DNA of 64,000 nt from Panax quinquefolius (GCA_020205615.1 CM035173.1:53827300-53891299); one strand, 5' to 3'. Positions 10,981 to 23,270 are shown, counted from the stretch's first letter. A program made the numbers and translations. The notes: generated by a model not told the origin, from the sequence alone.

Positions 10981-13300
10981 TGTAATTAGCTATCAAACAA
11001 TTATTCACATTGTTCCTACTAACTTCTTTCTCTTCTATGTCCTTGTTAACTTAATCCATTTAATAAAGTCAATCCGACTCATTACCCTTCGTCCCGACTT
11101 ATTAACCAGACTCTATCATCATTGGCGAAGTACCAATGTCGTTCACCGATTACAATTCATTGATAACACTGTGTTCTTCGTTTATAAGTTAATAACATGC
11201 CTTTAATTCCTAAGTTTCAATACCATATACCTTAGTATAGGTATTATAGGAATAGTTTTAGTACAATTATGAAGTGCATAAACTTAACTAAGATAGGTCT
11301 CTGAACAATCACAGTTTAAACCTAAGTCATCTAACAAATACCTCACACACTTTTGGCATGCTGCATCTCTATCTGGAGCCAATCGCGGCGCCAGCCTCTC
11401 TAGTACTCAGTCCGGTCTCGGTATTTGTACATGAGACTTCCTTATACTGATGGTCTTTGCGGCTACATTTTCCAGTAGCCAATAACAACATCTTGGTACT
11501 GTATGGCATGACATAAAGCATTGTCATTATCTGGCCAGCTGAGACCTCAACACCAGAAAATTTTTAATAGATAAAATTTTGGTGAGTTTCTCAGATCCAT
11601 AACTTCTTCGTTATAAGTCCGATTTGGTCCGTTCAAAAGCCTACACATCATAAATGACATACTCTACGCGTTCATATAAGAATTCAATATTTTCGAATCT
11701 GCTAACTCAAAATTCACTATTGAGTTCATTTTTTTAAGTGTTCGTAAACGTTAATGAGAGTTCAATGCTCGCTTTCTTCGTTTTAAGTCAGAGTCCGACG
11801 ATTCTTGAGTCCACGACTCTTAAATACCCTATCTCACGTGTTGACATTGAAAAACAATGTTTTCAAGTCTTACGGCAACTTTCGACTACCAATCCGGAAT
11901 TTCAACATTTTCGATTTTTAACGTCTATTTCTGTGAAATTTACCATAACTTCGTTACAAACGTTCTCTAAGCTAAATCACATGGAATAATCCATGGACTT
12001 CATATCTACATCCTAACCAAGCAAGATGCATATATTTATGTATTGATGGAGTTTAATTGTTCATCAACAATCAATCTCAGCAATCAATATTTTCATGATT
12101 TAAAACTATATCAACCCTTATGATTTCTATGCTTCCATGACTTACAAAGATTGAATCTATAATAAGTCATCCTTATTCCACCATACTAGACATACACCAC
12201 CCATTTATGATTCTTCATACATAAAAGAAATCAAAAGAGACGGATCTACCATTAAAGAGTATTACCTTAAAGAACTCTTGGGTATTCTTGACAAACTCTA
12301 AAACAAAGCTTCAAAGTATATGATTTGGTTGAGTCTAGCTCTTTCTCTCTCTCAAAATATAGGTTAGCAATTTGAAAAACTCTCAAAAGACCAATCCTAG
12401 CTTTCTATTTATAGGCAATTGAAATGGAGGGCAATCTAGTCATTACACCACCACCTCCTTACTATTCCATACTTTGTCACCAAGTAAAATACTTGGTGAC
12501 CAAGTGATTTGCTTTCCTTGTACCCCAAGTGGCCGGTCCACCATGCCCATGGGTCATCCCCATGGGTTGCCCCATGGGTTTTACCCATTCGGTGACCCAC
12601 CGGTTCGATCCACGGTTCGGTTTTCTTGAATTGGGCTTAATCAAACTAATATTGGGCTTTAGCTTGGGCTTACTCATTCAATTATTTGGGCTAAACATAA
12701 TCCAAATCAAATGAATTAAGTCTTAACCTAATTCCATAATACGAATCGTATTCTATACGTATAATTCACGTATTCTCTTCGTATAATACTCTTATGATAA
12801 TCGTATTGTACTTCGTATTAACTCTTTGTATTATACATAGATACTAGATAGTATCATTCTTGCATAACACACGCTTTAACAATAATGCAATTCCTTCTAC
12901 GCGTTTCATTTCCTTCTCGGAAATTAATCTACTCAACCCTTAGGTTTTAAGTCCGCAGGCGAAAACTTCGTTCGCCATAAATGAAATATTATTAGATATT
13001 TCATCTTATCTCAATATTCTATCATTACGCGTTTCTCAGAATTTCAAAATAATTCCCCGAGCAGAAACGGATGAATAGTGTTTTTACGGGAATTTCTCGG
13101 AAAATATTTATTTTCATCTTGGAAATTCTAAATAATTAATTCTAGCACGTAGCAAGATTACTAACCATATAAGCACATCTTAGGTTATAGAACGACCTTC
13201 ATATAGCTTACTCACAAAATAAATCAATTAAATTCATTTAATCCACATAATCAAATAAAAAATTAATTATCATAAAAATCCAATTTTCTCGGGCGTTACA
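10981..13300 (-). repeat. 5' LTR of the minus-strand Ty3 element
   Basis: On the minus strand it starts TGTAACGCCCGAGAAAATTG at 13300, a typical Ty3 LTR start, and carries a TATA box at 12414-12406. The 3' end is not certain; a TTACA at 10981 is proposed because the coiled-coil ORF follows shortly after. Inside are three CCCATGGG palindromes at 12545-12580 and a CACCAAGTA/TACTTGGTG inverted repeat near 12479-12499. No protein-coding frame is believable. Confidence 0.7.
12406..12414 (-). promoter_or_regulatory. TATA box of the minus-strand Ty3 LTR
   Basis: CTATAAATA on the minus strand, about 890 bases into the LTR. Confidence 0.7.
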
Positions 13301-13896
13301 TAAACAAAATTCAAGTCTTGTGATCTTGTCAAATATTCCTCTTCTTTAGCTATTGTACCAAGTGAATAAAGTCATTGAAAATGAGATGGAGGGAGAAGAA
13401 CCCAACTCTCAAAAGCCAACATATTTTCTTGGTAAGGGATGCACATTCCCTAACCTCGACCTTACAAAAAATAGGTTTGGATTTGTTTTGGGTTACATAA
13501 AATTTATTTGGGTTGGTTTTGGAACTAAAACCATATTACCTATATTTAATATAGATTATATGGTTTGGATTTAAATTGTTATAGGTCGAATCCAGGTTGA
13601 CCTATTTTTCAAATTATAGTTTCACTAAAATCTTAATTTCTGTTATATTAAAAGAGTCTTATTTTAATTTTTTAGACCCAAGTTTAAAACTAAAATTTTA
13701 ATTTTTGTGACTAATTTAAGTATTAAAAACATTAATTTTGTTATTATAGGCACTTTCAAAAAAAAATTACATTAATAATTATTATGTTAATTAAAATTAA
13801 TGAAATTATTGAGAATTTTATTACAATAATCAGTAAATATTTTTTTTGGTGTATACATAATTAGTAAACATTAGTAATAACTTCCCCCACAATTAT
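13301..13896. other. AT-rich stretch without recognised content
   Basis: No coding frame or LTR end recognised. A small inverted repeat (AACCATAT with ATATGGTT) spans about 13528-13565. Probably decayed mobile-element sequence. Confidence 0.5.
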
Positions 13897-14509
13897 TTGG
13901 TATGCCATTAGTAGACTTAGCAGATATACACATAATCCTTCACAAGATCATTGGAATGCATTATCACGACTAATGAGGTATTTAAAAAGAATAGTTAATG
14001 TAGGAGTATATTTCTCTGGTCATCCTAGTGTTTTAGAAGGATATTGTGATGCTAATTGGGTATCTGATAATGATGAGACAAAATCCACTAGTGGTTATGT
14101 GTTTACTTTAGGTGGAGGAATTATTTCTTAGAAATCTGCTAAACAAACTTGTACTACTAGATTTATTATAGAATATGAATTTATTGCTTTAGAATTATCA
14201 GGTATAGAAGCAGAGTGGATAAGGAATTTATTGGATGATATATCATTGTGGTCTAAGCCAATTTCTTCTATTTCTTTGCATTGTGATTCTCAAGCAGCTA
14301 TTGGCAGGGCAATGAACCATGTTTATAATGGAAAACAGAGACATATTCGCTTGATGCATAATATTGTACGAGGACTTATCAGTAACGGGGTTATTTCCAT
14401 AAAATTTGTGAGGTCTGAAAAGAACTTAGTGGATTTGTTTACTAAGAGATTGAGTAAAAAGGTAGTCCAAGAAGCATCCAGAGGGATGAGACTATTGCCA
14501 ACATTTTGA
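13897..14509 (+). pseudogene. Copia RNase H domain, partial
   Basis: Reads from WYAISRLSRYTHNPSQDHWN through YLKRIVNVGVYFSGHPS, EGYCDANWVSDNDETKSTSG (catalytic Asp of the domain), a TAG in place of the Trp codon in the usual SWKSAKQ motif near 14130, HCDSQAAIGRAMNHVYNGK, HIRLMHNIVR and VDLFTKRLSK. It ends at a stop at 14507-14509. RNase H removes the RNA strand during reverse transcription. Apart from the stop near 14130, the frame is well preserved for 200 codons. Everything upstream (Gag to RT) is missing. Confidence 0.88.
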
Positions 14510-15074
14510 GTAAATAATATGTGATGGAAACCCAACCCATGTGATTGGAGATCCCATGAAATGGGTTCAATGGGTAACAACAAGTCATGTAATTATTTAA
14601 TTAAAGCACTGTAATTATTTATATTTCTCCCTGTGTGTATGTGGTGCTTACTGACAAATTGTGATAGGATGAATCATTTAGATTCTTAATGAAATTCATT
14701 GTCCTAAAGGGTGGTGTATGTCAGTTTACACTTGATGGGTTCACCTATATAAAGGTGGAGGTGCATGCCGCTTCCTATGAGAGTCTTTGGCAAACTCTCT
14801 AGAGCTTTTATGAAAATCTGGGATATGGCCCATGGCTTAGAACGCACCCAATCACAAACTTGTGTGGATTTAGGATTTTTGGATCTGTGTGCAAGTTCAA
14901 TTGTTTGTATCATAGATAATGGGTTCAAGAATATAGTTCACCTATAATCTACAATCATGAGCTTGTTCCACTAAGTGTCGATTCAAACCCACAAGGTATC
15001 GACGTTGTGTATCTAAAAACTTCTTACTTCATTTCAATTTTCTATCTTTGATAATTTTGAATCATGTGGGGGAT
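14510..15074 (+). other. Non-coding tail between copia pol and 3' LTR
   Basis: No reading frame of note. It contains CTATATAAAGG near 14748-14758, which looks like a TATA box although it lies before the LTR, and a purine run at 15066-15073 (GTGGGGGA), the likely polypurine tract. Confidence 0.6.
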
Positions 15075-15426
15075 TGTTGGTTATGCTTCAAATTTATAGT
15101 TTTATCAAAGTCCCATATTGGCTATTTTGAAAACACTCATTGTGTATATTAGTACTTGTTGGTATAGGCTTAGTAACTTGGTTGGGAAAAAGGGATGGGC
15201 TCGCACACATGAGAATGGCTAAGGAGTTGGGCTAATCCAAGCTTGGATCTTGGACTTTCGATCAGAAATCTTAGTGCATGTGTGTTTTTCTAAAATCCCT
15301 AATTTTTATATCTTTTATCGCAACCCTAGCCCACGTCTTAGGACAGTAGCATCGTTACGCCTCGGTTTCTTTCGTATACCATTTACTGTTATGTTAATCT
15401 TGCTAATTTTGCTCTATATTCCAACA
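15075..15426 (+). repeat. 3' LTR (352 bp) of the truncated copia element
   Basis: Starts TGTTGG straight after the polypurine tract and ends CCAACA, a perfect short inverted terminus typical of copia LTRs. No 5' partner is in the window. Confidence 0.8.
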
Positions 15427-15909
15427 CACTGTTGGGTTAGTATGGTTGAGTTTACATACAATTTGTCTTCGGAATTGATTAGCTTGGTCTTGGATCATAT
15501 GCCAGAGGAGGATCTGAAAGTTCACACAGTTGACATTGAGTTGTAAATAACTTATTCTTAGGCCAAGATAAATGTTTATGCTTTTGGGATATTATGAAAA
15601 GAGAGATGATATGTTCTTTTTTCTTTTCAATCCTCATTCCCTAGTGCTACGACTTAGCAGTTAGCTTCTCCATGGCTGGAGAAAATTAGAAATTCAAATA
15701 ATTTTTCTTAATATTAACTCTGTACAGTCACCTGTATTACTATTGTTTGTGCATAGGGTAAAATGCAAAGTCGACCACTGAACTTTAGGGGTTTTTGAGT
15801 ATTGAGCCCTTTTCTTTTGGTCAACGCAAATTGAGCCCCTTTTTATTAAAAAATTTGGACTTTGAGCCCCAGGCACCACATGTGCGTTGACTGCCTACGT
15901 GGCGGATAT
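15427..15909. other. Unassigned sequence, possible DNA-transposon end
   Basis: No gene recognised. 15757-15905 (GGGTAAAATGCAAAGTCG, then CTGAACTTTAGGGG and TTGAGCCC phrases) resembles the degenerate ends of plant Mutator-like or related non-autonomous elements, but no partner end was found. It stops where the LTR fragment at 15910 begins. Confidence 0.3.
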
Positions 15910-18069
15910 TGTGACGCCCCCAAAATAGGTATACATCACCCATCTTGAATCACCAAATACATGGTACAAAAATATAAATACAACTTAATAATACAACTGT
16001 CGTGTAAAATACAACAAAACATAAACTGAGAGTTTTAATAAGAATATTGTCATCTAGACAATATCCACACTCAATGGAGTCCTCATTATATTTATTGTCA
16101 CACTATTTAACAGAATAGTGAGGACTACTAATGCTATCATCCGACCGTCCACTCCGCTCCCGACTCGTCCCAATATATTCTCATTTCACAGAAGAAAGCA
16201 GGTGAAAGAAAGGGTGAGCTCAACTAGCCCAATAAGAAATATTATGACTAAGATAATGCGAGAATAAATTATCATTAGTCTTCAACAATGTTAAGCCGAT
16301 AAAATACAATAGACATCATGTTTAATCTGCGGTGAATAAGCAATCCATTAGAAGAGTCAAGTAGAGCATGATATCTACTATCTTCTATGATTTAAAATGT
16401 TTTCATCAATTTTTATCAATTTGAGACTCGAAACTTCATAAATAAATCACATCCTCGAATCATCCATGCACTTTCTGAGCCGAGGATATTCATTAAATCA
16501 TCAATGGTTATGACTATACCGAATAATCCCTGGTCACAATCATACCAACAACTGTCCACCAATGAACTACATGCCAATGAGGACTTTTACCACATCATTT
16601 GTTACATTACGGTCATGATTATACCGAATAATCCCTGGTCATAATCACACCAAGTCCATCTCTGCACGTAAGCTAAAGATGACTTTCATCACAATATAAG
16701 CATGAGGATGATCACAATAATATAAGCATTAATCAAACGAAAACAAGGATAAATATTAAAGTCTTTAAATTTATCCAAATATTATCCATCACTTAAATAA
16801 CTCATAATCTAATATTGTTAATATTATAACAATATTTTAATCACTTCTTAAACTTATAAACAATTTAATTTAATTGCTTACACTTTACCTAATAATGCAT
16901 TTAATCATTCAAAAATGTCATACTCATAAGATTTCATCACCAATGATCAAATCACTCATAAAAAATCTGCATATACCTTATATAGGATTCCCAAGCCATA
17001 AAATCCTATTTTCCAATTTTGTTACTTCACATAACATATTTAATTCATTTACTCATAACTAGTGCATTTTTATGAAAAATACCAAATAAATCCCAAAAAT
17101 ATTTCTTTTCTGGGATATAGCATAATATAGTCCCATATTGAACATATATTTTTCTCAGAATTTTTAAAATTCATTTACTATTTTTCAAAAATCAATTTTT
17201 AATTAATTCCTTAAGAAATTAGCTACCACAAGTTTAACTCCAGAAATTCCCAAATCTTGGCAAGATCTTACACATGTTAACGTGAGCTTCCAGTTTAAAT
17301 TTCATAGTCATCGGAGTTATAGAACTCCGGATATAGCATTTTTAGTCGAAAAAACCTAAATATTGAAATAGTCATAACTTGCTCATTTTAAGTCGGAATA
17401 AGCTCGTTTTTGGACAGGAGATACTTTATACCATATATTTCCATGTCCCAAAAGGCCAGAATTTTTCTCACAAATTAAGTGGCCAAAAATGCCCTTTTAA
17501 ATTTTTGGGCAGTAGCTTTTTGATATTTTGTAGCTTTTGACTCCTTTGCTAAAAATAGTCCACATGAAAATCTACAATACTTTTTCCAGTGATTCAACTT
17601 GGATAAGTTAGAAGACTCATAGATCTAACTCTAGAACTTGACCACACCCAAAAATTTGAAATATAATAGGAGATATGGTCAATTGAATTTCATGTTCTAT
17701 TTTCACCAAAATTTGATTTTCAACCATTTGTGATTTCTAAGAAACTTTCATGTTTTAACATAATAACCAACATAACTCATCATGACAATGACATAATAAT
17801 TCAACAACACAAATTCAAGAATAAATTTTAAAGATTTATAAGTTAATTTATCCTGAACTCAATAATGTCCAAATTGTCAACATGATACTGCTTTGTGGAG
17901 AAAAATTCAAGAATGCTCAGAATTTCCACGAAAAGATATTGGATGAAGCGCAAATATCCAGGATATTCTACTAATTTTATTGAGTATAGAAGCCAAAACT
18001 TTAACCAACTGAGTATAAAAGAATTTGTGAAACTACAAATGGATTTTCACCCGTTATGCGGTAATCCAC

Positions 18070-18580
18070 GTATACAGATCATTTTCACAATTTAATAAGG
18101 AATGAATACAAAGGATCATTCACCATGCATGTGGTAATCCACATAGACAGGTTATTCCAACAGAATAATAAAGAATGGAATAATGTAAGGATTCACCATG
18201 CATGCGATAGATCGCACGCATGACGGAGTTATTCCCAATGAAATAATAAATAATGGAACCGTGTAGCGTAAGCACGCATGATGGGATATTCGGACGAATA
18301 ATAAATAATGGAACCAGGTCCGGCGTAAACGCATAGACAGGATATTTTGACAGAATAATAAATAATGGAACCAAGTCCGGCGTAAATGCACAAACAGGAT
18401 ATTCCGATAGAATAATAAAGAACGGAATAATAGAAGAATTTCACCATGTATGTGGTACTTCACATAAACAGGTTATTCCAACAGAATAACAAAGAATGGA
18501 ATAACAGAAGAATTTCACCATGTATGCGGTACTTCGCATAAACAGGTTATTCCAACATCATAATAAAGAATGGGATAACA
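18070..18580 (-). repeat. Tandem repeat of about 57-75 bp within the LTR fragment
   Basis: About eight degenerate units, each with TTATTCCA and TGGAATAA arms around a TTTATTATT core and a second small inverted repeat of the GCGG/CCGC kind. The same array is in the solo LTR. Reading frames across it (18120-18463) are by-products of the repeat. Confidence 0.85.
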
Positions 18581-18775
18581 ACTCTTACGAGTATTGAAAG
18601 AAAATAATTCTCTTCATGAATACAAAAGAATAATACCCCATACCTTAGAAAGAAACTGGATACTTGAGTAGAGAGGTAGCAGACTTTTCTTCTTCTTTCT
18701 CTCTATAATTTCTCTCTATAATAATTGCTTTATAGCTTTAGTGAATTGGTGAGAAATGAAGGAAGAATGAGCTTC

Positions 18776-18784
18776 TATTTATAG
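18776..18784 (-). promoter_or_regulatory. TATA box of the LTR fragment
   Basis: CTATAAATA on the minus strand, equivalent to 47789-47797 in the solo LTR; this fixes the orientation of both copies. Confidence 0.75.
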
Positions 18785-19080
18785 GAAAATATAGTTTCAA
18801 TAATTGCACGTTTTGCGGCTCGAAATATTATAGTATAATACCTTCCTCTTTTTCTTTATTTTTAATTTAGTCCTACAAGTATTATCAAACTTGCACCACC
18901 TCCCCTAATAGTAAATCATTTGAATCAATAGTTCAAACATGTGAACCAATAGTTATAATCAGGTAAAAATACGAATTACAGTATAATACCTTCATCTATA
19001 CCTCCATTTTAAACTTAGTCATGCAAGTATTATCAATCTTGCACCAACTCCCCTAATAGTACATGAATGTGATTCAATAG

Positions 19081-20150
19081 TTGATGATTGGGTAGTATAC
19101 CCATGAATCGGTTATATTTGGGCTTAAATTATTGTATTCTCAAGGCATTTAGATTCATTTTTACTGTGTGTAGTTGTTATGTTGCAGATTCAGGAGCGTT
19201 GGGGACAAATTGGGGAATTTTGAGTTAACAATGGCATAATGGTAAATTTGTTGAAGTTCAGCGCCGGGGCGCTGAGCCGAAATTCTAGTTGACCAGGATG
19301 CGTGTTGACTTTTGGTTTGACTTGCTGAATGGAGGTTGTTTGAAGCCAATTTGGACTTGGATTGCTAGAGTTTGGATAAGTGGAGTACATAAAGGCAAAT
19401 TTTATTTGAAAGAGGTATCTAATCTACACAATTGGTGGCTAATCAAGGAGTCAAGGAGATTTTTGAAGATTTAACTTAGAGTTTTTCTTCTTCTTCATTC
19501 TTTCAATTTGTGTAATTCATTAAGGATGATTTTTCAAAGATTGTTGGTTTTAATTTTCGTCATGAACTAATTTCTTTAATTAAGATTTCAATTGGACCTT
19601 TTATGGCTATGAATTAATTATTTGATTTATTCCAATTATTTATGTCAAAATGAATTGTTTATCTTGCCTTGAATTGATTGATTAATTATCTGGCCAATAA
19701 TTACCGTATTACTCTAGAAGGAATTGAAAGAGGAATTCTAGGGTTAGAACTGGGCATGATATCATGTGACTTAGTTATTTGCAAAGTGAATAATTAGGTT
19801 TGTGAATTGAATGGAAATATCTGTTCACCGCATGTAACACATAAGGATTTGGGATTGAAAGGAGTTTAATTCAATTGTTTTGCATATGAATATAACAAGA
19901 TTAATCTGGATTAAATAGAAGGCAATTGATCACTTGGAAAAGGACTTTTGGCATTGGAGAATTCCTGTTAACAATTTAGTAGGCATAATAATTGGGATAA
20001 TTGGATAATTGATTTATAGTTCATAATTGGGGATATTGGAGTCTTAATCCTCATTTATCTAAATTCATTCAAATCTTAGTTTTGTTTATTTGCTTTATTT
20101 TAGAATAATCTCTTTTAATTGTTTAATTTAATTTTTTTAAATATAAAAAT
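19081..20150 (+). repeat. Athila LTR and leader remains
   Basis: Non-coding sequence before gag, including a GCGCCGGGGCGC palindrome near 19262 and the stretch 19470-20140 that resembles Athila U5 sequence. LTR start, PBS and the N-terminal part of gag are not seen, so a deletion lies near 20140-20155. Confidence 0.55.
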
Positions 20151-20154
20151 CACA

Positions 20155-21215
20155 TTTCGCCGACGACTTAGTTCAAAAATTTCTAGCTAAGTTTTTCCCA
20201 CCAACAAAGTCGGCGAAACTACGGAATGATATTCACACCTTTGCACAGTTCGACTCAGAATCATTATATGAGGCGTGGGAAAGATTTAAGAATATGCTCC
20301 GTAAGTGCCCACATCACGGAATTCCACAGTGGATGCAGTTAGGGATATTTTGTGATGGTTTGCACGCGTTCACAAGGGCTAGTATTGATGCAGCGGTAGG
20401 AGGAGCGATCATGTCTAAGAATTTTGATGAGGCATATCAACTGTTAGAGACAATGGCCACCAACAACTATCAGTGGCCCATGACTAGATCTAACCCTCCG
20501 AAAACACCGGGAAAGTGAAGTGGATCCTATGACAAAGATTAGCGGCCTGACAAGTGGTATGATAGCTAAGAAAATGGAAACATGGAGTCCACCATCCACA
20601 CAACAGGTAGCAATGGTTTGTGAATTATGTGCTGGGGGTCATGCTACGGATCAATGTGCCATAAATTCTGAATCAGCACAGTTTGTAGGGAGTTATAGTC
20701 GATCTACCCAACCTTATCCGAATCAAAACGCATATAATCCGGGGTGGAGAAATCATCTGGGGTTTTCATGGAGTAACAATCAAGCTCAAGCTCAAGCGTC
20801 GAGATAAAAAAATACATCCGGATTTCAAAATCAGACACAACAAGCAGAGTGGAAATCAAGTTTGGAAGAAGCCTTAGAAAAATTTATTAGAGCTTCAAAA
20901 AAAAAGAACGAGGAACAAGAGAAAAAAATGAATCAAATGGAGCTGAATATGCATAGCCAAGGTGCGTCAATCAAGAATCTGGAAAATCAAGTGGCACAGA
21001 TAGCACATGCAATGAATAACCGACCACTTGGAACACTTCCGAGTGACACAGAGAAAAATTTGGGCAAAGATGAGCATTGTAAGGCTGTAACTCTACGAAA
21101 TGGAAAGGATTTGCAAGAGACAGCCACGGATAGGGAAAAAGAGGGACAACGCAACAAGTGGAATAGTGGAAGTTGTGGACACCGGAAAACGTTAAGATGA
21201 AACCTTAGAGCAGAA
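20155..21215 (+). pseudogene. Athila Gag, N-terminally deleted and broken
   Basis: The capsid part reads FLAKFFPPTKSAKL, TFAQFDSESLYEAWERFKNM, LRKCPHHGIPQWMQLGIF and FDEAYQLLETMATNNYQWP. After a frameshift near 20518, a CCHC zinc knuckle CELCAGGHATDQC is at 20619-20657, followed by an asparagine/glutamine-rich stretch, a stop at 20805-20807, and a coiled-coil segment (KKMNQMELNMHSQGASIKNL). The last part contains LENQVAQIAHAMNNRPLGTL and CKAVTLRNGK, both usual in Athila Gag. The start is lost. No complete protein is possible. Confidence 0.9.
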
Positions 21216-21229
21216 AGAACCGGAACCAA

Positions 21230-22045
21230 CCATCACAATGCCTCCCATACCGTATCCGCAGAGGTTTTAGAAATCCAAGTTGGATAAGTAGTTTTCACGA
21301 TTCTTGGATATCTTCAAAAAACTACATATCAACATCCCCTTTGCCGAAGCCTTGGAACAAATGCCGAGTTACGCTAAGTTTATGAAGGAGGTTTTGTCAA
21401 GAAAGAGGAAATTGGGTGAGTTCAAAATAGTGGCATTGACCGAGGAATGCAGCGCGATTATTCAGAATAAGTTACCGCCGAAGCTTAAGGACCCAGGTAG
21501 CTTTAATATTCCATGTGAAATTGGAAATCAGTTTTCGGGACAAGCATTGTGTGATTTGGGGGCCAGTATAAATTTGATGCCATTATCCATCTACAGCCAG
21601 TTTGGACTTCAGGCTCCACGACCGACAAATATCAGTTTGCAGTTGGCGGATCGATCAGTTTCATATCCACGAGGTATTGTTGAGGATGTGTTTAGTTAAA
21701 GTGGATAAATTCATCTTCCCTGCGGATTTCTTTATCTTGGAGTGTGAAGTGGACAGTGAAATCCCAATTATTCTTGGGCGACCATTTTTAGCAACAGGTA
21801 GAACTCTGATTGATGTGCAAAAAGGTGAATTAACGATGAGAGTTAAAGATCAACAGGTCACCCTTAATGTTTTTAAGTCAATGTCTTATCCGAAAGAAAA
21901 AGGTGAATGTTTGCGGGTTGATATCATGGAGGAATTGGTTAATCACAAGCTCAGTGGAAATTATTCGGAGGACCCGCTTGAATCCATTTTGCTCAGATGG
22001 ATGAAGATGGTATTGAAGATGACGTGGAGTATGTCAAATGGCTAG
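21230..22045 (+). pseudogene. Athila protease, frameshifted
   Basis: An open frame at 21304-21699 starts with the conserved linker (FKKLHINIPFAEALEQMP, YAKFMKEVLSRKRKLGEF) and reaches the catalytic motif DLGASINLMPL at about residue 84, the Athila form of the retroviral D-S/T-G site. The frame ends at 21699, but the homologous sequence goes on in the frame of 21602-22045 (FIFPADFFILECEVDSEIPI, ILGRPFLATGRTLIDV), so a single frameshift near 21690 broke the gene. The enzyme would cut the Gag-Pol polyprotein. Confidence 0.9.
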
Positions 22046-22372
22046 ATACATCATCTGTCTTCCAGAAAACCAATCAATCATTCGACACCCTTGATAGCCC
22101 GAAACGGAAGGTAAAAAGTTCAAACCCTCAATAGAAGAGCCACCAGTGTTAGAATTAAAGCCACTTCCATCTCATCTGTAGTATGTTTACTTGGAAAAAG
22201 ATGCCACCCTACCAGTTATTGTTTCAACTGAGTTAACTAACACGCAAAAGGAGAAACTTCTACGGGTCTTGTGAGAGTTCAAAACAACAATTGGGTGGAC
22301 TATAGCGGATATTCGGGGAATTAGTCCATCATATTGTATGCATAAGATTTTAATGGAAAAGGGGGCAAAGGC
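22046..22372 (+). pseudogene. Athila reverse transcriptase, N-terminal stub
   Basis: Degenerate frames contain LEKDATLPVIVSTEL, EFKTTIGWTIADIRGISPS and CMHKILMEKGAK, the linker just before the fingers of Athila RT. The sequence then changes to Tat LTR at about 22370 in the shared string AAGGCTTGCACATT. No RT core is present. Confidence 0.8.
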
Positions 22373-22984
22373 TTGCACATTAACTCAGATTTAACTGCTA
22401 AACGGGTCTGTGAAACCGAGATTCATTTTGGGTTCGAGGGCTTGATTATGCGGAGGGAAGGTGTTAGGCACCCCCGACATCCGTGTTACCACGGTGACCG
22501 CCACTTTTCAAAGAAATTGTTATATGAATGTGTGTGTGTGTGTGTGGATCAATGTGCAATTATTTGAAAGTACTGCGAGGCCTCGTTCGCACTTATATAC
22601 ACAAGGTTTGAATTTTATAGAAAAATTCAGTTTTAACCAAGATATAGCAATGACATTTTGTAAAAGAGATTGTTCAAACCCTGTGCTCAATAGGAATTGA
22701 GACCTTTTCATACTTCCATTTTATTGTTAAATGTCCGACTTGTTTGCTTTTATTTTCAAGATGCGAAGCATTCTCGAGAAAATAATATACAGCAGTGCCG
22801 AACTCCTCATGGGCATGACAGCCATCCAAGGAAATTCAGACACTATAAAATAATGTACAGGCTACTTGCAGCTGAAAAATATCCATCATGGGAACCGAAT
22901 CTAGATTCAGTAAAATGAACCTGTGATCACATGATTCCTAGGCTCACATGATACTGTAATTTGTATGGAAAGCAGTAAGCAGTT

Positions 22985-23230
22985 ATATATATAAAAGCTG
23001 TATATATATATATATGTGCATGATCAACCATCACAAAGCAACTCCATGGGGGATCTGAAATGTAAATAAAGCAGTAAATGCTATCAACTGCCACAAAGTA
23101 AACTCCAGGTAAGACAAAATGTAAATAAAGTTGTAAAAAGCGATCAACTGCCACGAAGTGAACTCCAGGCAGGACGAAATATAAAAAGCTGTAAAAAGCC
23201 ACAGATGAAACTCCAGACTTGACATGAATG

Positions 23231-23270
<40 letters not shown>

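Larger units (their letters stand above)
1..13300 (-). mobile_element. Ty3 (Tekay/Del-like) retrotransposon, 5' part, interrupted by Angela element A
   Basis: Read on the minus strand, the order is LTR (13300 to about 10981), a coiled-coil ORF (1468 to 1105) and gag (763 to 1); the rest lies before the window. The LTR side is separated from the ORF by a complete copia element at 1469-10957. The gag resembles that of the plus-strand Ty3 element at 60908, so both probably belong to related Tekay/Del-like chromoviruses; this is inferred from gag because no RT of this copy is visible. Its target site duplication cannot be checked since the other end is missing. Confidence 0.8.
13897..15426 (+). 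mobile_element. 5'-truncated Ty1/copia element with its 3' LTR
   Basis: Only the RNase H end of pol, a 560-bp non-coding tail, a polypurine tract and a 352-bp LTR remain. The LTR and RNase H differ from those of elements A and B, so this is another copia family. The 5' break lies in AT-rich sequence near 13890. Confidence 0.85.
15910..19080 (-). repeat. Fragment of a very long Ty3-type LTR, same family as the solo LTR
   Basis: On the minus strand it ends GGGGGCGTCACA at 15910, matching the 3' end of the solo LTR at 59039. Homology runs to about 19080, matching 47500-48048 and 57258-59039, and stops short of the LTR start. It holds about 1.1 kb (roughly 16780-17850) that the solo LTR lacks, so the two copies differ by a large indel. 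A repeated phrase around CCGAATAATCCCTGGTC occurs twice (about 16520 and 16630), as in the solo LTR at 58320 and 58430. Confidence 0.85.
19081..22370 (+). mobile_element. Athila-type Ty3 element, truncated
   Basis: LTR-like sequence, then gag, protease and the first residues of reverse transcriptase in the plus sense. The rest of pol and the 3' LTR are missing; the break at about 22370 joins the end of the Tat 3' LTR. Gag and protease motifs are typical of Athila (AWERFKNMLRKCPHHGIP, DLGASINLMP). Confidence 0.88.

Noticed and set aside
11340..11420. TGGCGCCG on the minus strand near 11396 as the PBS of the minus-strand Ty3 element
   Set aside because: Only 8 bases match an Asp-type PBS and no LTR end (CA) precedes it.
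12541..12600. Repeated CCCATGGG palindromes as a regulatory operator
   Set aside because: They are three short copies in a proline/glycine-like low-complexity stretch of LTR U3, with no support for binding.
15757..15905. Terminal repeat of a Mutator-like DNA transposon
   Set aside because: Resemblance is from memory only, no second terminus or target duplication is visible, and one side is cut by an LTR.
18120..18463. Three overlapping minus-strand frames with repeated hydrophobic phrases such as FHYLLF
   Set aside because: They are translations of the 57-75 bp tandem repeat in the LTR fragment, present in several frames at once; the matching array in the solo LTR has no equivalent protein.
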